Notes under the pieces: generated by a model | What the model was told of the DNA's origin: nothing | Seen by the model: the letters and a program-made list of their open reading frames with translations, nothing else | The model's database searches: none | Assembly: GCA_025966435.1 (NCBI GenBank) | Contig: JAICRQ010000171.1 | Location: 1-7,162, forward strand | From: Anaerolineales bacterium | GTDB lineage: Bacteria; Chloroflexota; Anaerolineae; Anaerolineales; Villigracilaceae | Length of the DNA: 7,162 bases | Direction of reading: 5' to 3' | Position numbers and translations under genes: made by a program | Shown: positions 5,179 through 7,162 of the stretch, piece after piece | Numbering within the stretch: position 1 is the stretch's first letter | Layout of the letters: each line of letters starts with the position of its first letter

Positions 5179-6135
5179 ATGAATAACCCTTTTGAATCTA
5201 CAGGTAGAGTTAAAGCGTCCCTCAGTACACAAAAATATATTGCGTCCGACGAAATCGCGACGATTGTTTTTCTTTCACAAAAATTGGGTAAACCGCTCCT
5301 GACAGAAGGTCCTGCGGGTGTAGGCAAAACGGAACTGGCGAAAGCCATCGCAGGTGCGACCGGGCGTGAATTAATCCGTTTGCAGTGCTACGAGGGGCTG
5401 GACGAGTCGAAGGCATTGTATGAGTGGGAATATTCCAAGCAATTGCTGTACACACAACTGCTGCGCGACAAGTTGAATGATACCCTTGGAAAAGCCGACT
5501 CATTGTCCGAAGCCGCGGATAAACTAGCAAAAGAGGAAGACGTCTTTTTCTCGAGCCGATTCCTGCTGCAAAGACCCTTATTGAAAGCCATTTTGTGTGA
5601 CCAGCCCACTGTTCTACTGATCGATGAAATCGACCGTGCCGATGCAGAGTTCGAGGCATTTCTGCTCGAGGTGTTAAGTGACTTCCAGGTATCGGTGCCC
5701 GAGTTGGGAACCCTTACGGCAAAACATAGACCGTTTGTAGTGCTCACTTCTAATAACACGCGCGAGTTGTCCGAAGCGTTGAAGCGGCGGTGTTTGTATC
5801 TTTTTATCGATTACCCGACACTTCAGGAAGAACTTGCCGTTGTCCGCTTGAAAGTCCCGGACCTCAACCCTAAGCTCGCCCAACAAGCTGTGGAGTTTGT
5901 CCAGAAGCTGCGCAACACCGAGATGCGCAAGTCGCCATCCATTAGTGAGACCCTCGATTGGGCGAACGCTCTCGTTGCTCTGAATGCCAAGAGCCTCGAT
6001 AAGCAAACATTGGAAGACACACTATCGGTGTTAGTCAAACATGAAGCGGATTTGCAAAAAGCCAAGAGACAGTTCATTGCGCCTCCCCCGTCAAGAGGCA
6101 AGCCGGATGAATTTGGACGATTTTCTGGAAATTAA
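5179..6135 (+). CDS. MoxR-type AAA+ ATPase (CoxD-like)
   Basis: A 318-residue AAA+ protein of normal MoxR length. The Walker A motif GPAGVGKT is at 44-51, Walker B VLLIDE at 145-150, sensor 1 TSNN at 190-193, and the LKRRC arginine pair at 203-204 fits the arginine-finger region. A helical insert of about 35 residues (about 96-126, charged) lies between Walker A and Walker B, as in the CoxD branch. MoxR ATPases work as hexameric chaperones with a VWA-domain partner to activate or insert cofactors into enzymes; CoxD with CoxE matures the Mo/Cu site of aerobic CO dehydrogenase. The very next gene is a CoxE-like VWA protein, which supports a functional pair. A strong AGGAG fixes the start. No cox structural gene or molybdenum enzyme is in the window, so the client is unknown and the name coxD is not justified. 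Confidence 0.93.
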   Translation: MNNPFESTGRVKASLSTQKYIASDEIATIVFLSQKLGKPLLTEGPAGVGKTELAKAIAGATGRELIRLQCYEGLDESKALYEWEYSKQLLYTQLLRDKLNDTLGKADSLSEAADKLAKEEDVFFSSRFLLQRPLLKAILCDQPTVLLIDEIDRADAEFEAFLLEVLSDFQVSVPELGTLTAKHRPFVVLTSNNTRELSEALKRRCLYLFIDYPTLQEELAVVRLKVPDLNPKLAQQAVEFVQKLRNTEMRKSPSISETLDWANALVALNAKSLDKQTLEDTLSVLVKHEADLQKAKRQFIAPPPSRGKPDEFGRFSGN

Positions 6136-6146
6136 TGATTGTTAAA

Positions 6147-6192
6147 GGCGACCCTTGTGGTCGCCCGAAGTGGGTAAGGCCAAGCCTTGCTC
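6147..6192. repeat. Two back-to-back hairpins between the MoxR and VWA genes, REP-like
   Basis: Hairpin 1 is a perfect 7-bp stem, GGCGACC (6147-6153) with GGTCGCC (6159-6165), and loop CTTGT. Hairpin 2 pairs 6172-6180 with 6184-6192 around loop CAA; its core AAGGC/GCCTT is perfect and it has two G-T wobbles further out. Six bases separate the stems and no T-run follows. The form resembles dispersed extragenic palindromes seen in many bacterial genomes. Its position just before the VWA gene's ribosome binding site (6197-6200) could tune expression of the second gene. Confidence 0.7.
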
Positions 6193-6196
6193 GTAC

Positions 6197-6200
6197 GGAG
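6197..6200 (+). promoter_or_regulatory. Ribosome binding site of the VWA gene
   Basis: GGAG lies eight bases before ATG at 6209. It favours this ATG over the in-frame TTG at 6203, which would be only two bases away. Confidence 0.6.
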
Positions 6201-6208
6201 AATTGATT

Positions 6209-7162
6209 ATGGAATCCCGCATTTTACAGCTAATCGCTGCGTTACGTGCGAGCGGGGTGCGCGTATCACTGGCGGAAAGCGCGGAGGCATTCTCCGCCGT
6301 GGACTTGATGGGGATCCAACATCGCGAGCATTTCCGCCTGTCGCTGCGGTCGACATTAATTAAAGACCTGCGCGACCTCCCCATTTTCGATAAACTCTTT
6401 CCACTCTTCTTCGGAAATGGCCAGCCGCCGATGATGGCAGGCAATCCGACGGATGATATGACTCCGGAAGAAGCCCAAATGCTGGCGGATGCGCTGCGCG
6501 AGTTCGCCAACAGCCTGCGCCAGAGGATGCAGCGTCTGATGAACGGCGAGCAACTATCAAAGCAGGAATTGGAGCAACTGGCGCAGATGGTGGGATTAAA
6601 CCAAACGGACGACCTGCGTTATCAGGAGTGGATGGCACAGCGCATGATGCGTGCGTTAGCATTCCCTGAAGTTCGAGAGGCGCTGCGCGAGTTAATGGAA
6701 CAGCTCCAGCAGATGGGTATCAGCAAGGAACGCGTCGAACAAATGCGGGAGATGATCCAGCAGAACATGCAGGGACTGGAACAGCAGATCCGGCAGTTTG
6801 CGGGAGAACGAATTGCCGAGAACTTAAGCGAGCAGCCTCCAGGCGAAAGCACGGAAAATTTGATGAACCGCCCCTTCCATGCACTGGAGGACGATGAGAA
6901 GAAGATTCTCCAGCGCGAGGTAAAACGACTCGCCGCGGCGCTGCGTACACGAATCGCGCTACGCCAAAAGCGCGCCAAGAGCGGACAGCTCGATCCGAAA
7001 TCCACGATACGATCCAACCTCAAATATCACGGTGTTCCGATGGAACTTAAGTATCGCGACCGCACCCGCAAGCCAAAGATCGTGGTAATTTGCGACGTGA
7101 GCACGTCCATGCGCTTTTGTTCAGAGCTGATGTTGAGCTTCCTGTTTGCCTTGCAGGGACAA
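6209..7162 (+). CDS. CoxE-like VWA-domain protein, 3' end cut by the window edge
   Basis: The reading frame is open from ATG at 6209 to the last base, giving 318 residues with no stop. The start is supported by GGAG eight bases upstream. The first ~290 residues are mostly helical and rich in Gln, Met, Glu and Arg, with likely coiled-coil stretches around 90-115 and 155-205. At 292-301 comes a hydrophobic strand followed by DVSTSM (Asp296, Ser298, Ser300). This is the DxSxS metal-ion-dependent adhesion site that opens a von Willebrand factor A domain, as in CoxE-type proteins. Most of the VWA domain lies beyond the window; a full protein of roughly 450-500 residues is expected. It follows the MoxR ATPase by 73 bases on the same strand, the standard arrangement for a MoxR-VWA activation module. 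The pair likely remodels or loads a cofactor into a client enzyme not seen here. No signal peptide or membrane segment is visible in the part available. Confidence 0.88.
   Translation, partial: MESRILQLIAALRASGVRVSLAESAEAFSAVDLMGIQHREHFRLSLRSTLIKDLRDLPIFDKLFPLFFGNGQPPMMAGNPTDDMTPEEAQMLADALREFANSLRQRMQRLMNGEQLSKQELEQLAQMVGLNQTDDLRYQEWMAQRMMRALAFPEVREALRELMEQLQQMGISKERVEQMREMIQQNMQGLEQQIRQFAGERIAENLSEQPPGESTENLMNRPFHALEDDEKKILQREVKRLAAALRTRIALRQKRAKSGQLDPKSTIRSNLKYHGVPMELKYRDRTRKPKIVVICDVSTSMRFCSELMLSFLFALQGQ

Noticed and set aside
5222..5659. 145-residue minus-strand reading frame
   Set aside because: It lies opposite the MoxR ATPase gene, whose Walker motifs fix the true strand; the translated frame is low in recognisable structure.
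6622..7023. 133-residue minus-strand frame rich in Ser, Cys and Arg
   Set aside because: It is the complement of the Gln/Met/Glu-rich VWA gene; the odd composition is a by-product of that codon use.
1..7162. A defence island, prophage or biosynthetic cluster spanning the window
   Set aside because: There is no nuclease, integrase, phage structural gene or precursor peptide; the genes fall into four separate transcription units of ordinary families.
5179..7162. Naming the pair coxD and coxE
   Set aside because: No CO dehydrogenase genes are visible, and MoxR-VWA pairs serve many clients, so only the family-level call is supported.

Overview
The window reads as chromosomal DNA from a free-living bacterium of roughly balanced base composition. 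The gene mix resembles uncultured Chloroflexota of the Anaerolineae type: a GNAT protein with a Cys-rich N-terminus, a YegS-like lipid kinase, a small B-box-like zinc protein, a MoxR/CoxE-like pair, and REP-like hairpins between genes. The phylum is an inference from style; there is no rRNA or other marker gene to prove it. I see no tRNA, rRNA, CRISPR array, transposase, integrase or phage gene.

Layout. (1) Positions 1-2362, minus strand: a three-gene operon transcribed EamA transporter, then diacylglycerol-kinase-like lipid kinase, then GNAT acetyltransferase. Each junction is a 4-base ATGA overlap, and the acetyltransferase runs off the left edge lacking only its extreme C-terminus. (2) 2363-2477: a divergent promoter region with an 8-base direct repeat. 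(3) 2478-3542, plus strand: a radical SAM/SPASM enzyme of unknown substrate. (4) 3543-3653: a convergent intergenic gap packed with a perfect 12-bp hairpin and three tandem 9-base repeats. (5) 3654-3935, minus strand: a 93-residue zinc-binding protein, divergent by only 26 bases from (6) 3962-5110, plus strand: a family-4-type glycosyltransferase carrying a large nested palindrome inside its coding sequence. (7) 5179-6135 and 6209-7162 (open at the right edge), plus strand: a MoxR-type AAA+ ATPase followed by a CoxE-like VWA protein, separated by two back-to-back hairpins.

How the genes may work together. The MoxR ATPase and VWA protein almost certainly act as a pair, by analogy with CoxD/CoxE and other MoxR-VWA chaperone modules, but the client is not in the window. 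The EamA-kinase-GNAT trio is co-translated, yet its members have no obvious shared pathway. The radical SAM enzyme and the glycosyltransferase stand alone in their own transcription units.

I do not see a convincing new multi-gene system. The most unusual signals are non-coding or structural: the palindrome inside the glycosyltransferase gene, the hairpin pair between the MoxR and VWA genes, and the hairpin plus tandem-repeat block at 3557-3653. The orphan radical SAM/SPASM enzyme and the uncharacterised zinc protein are the best protein-level leads.
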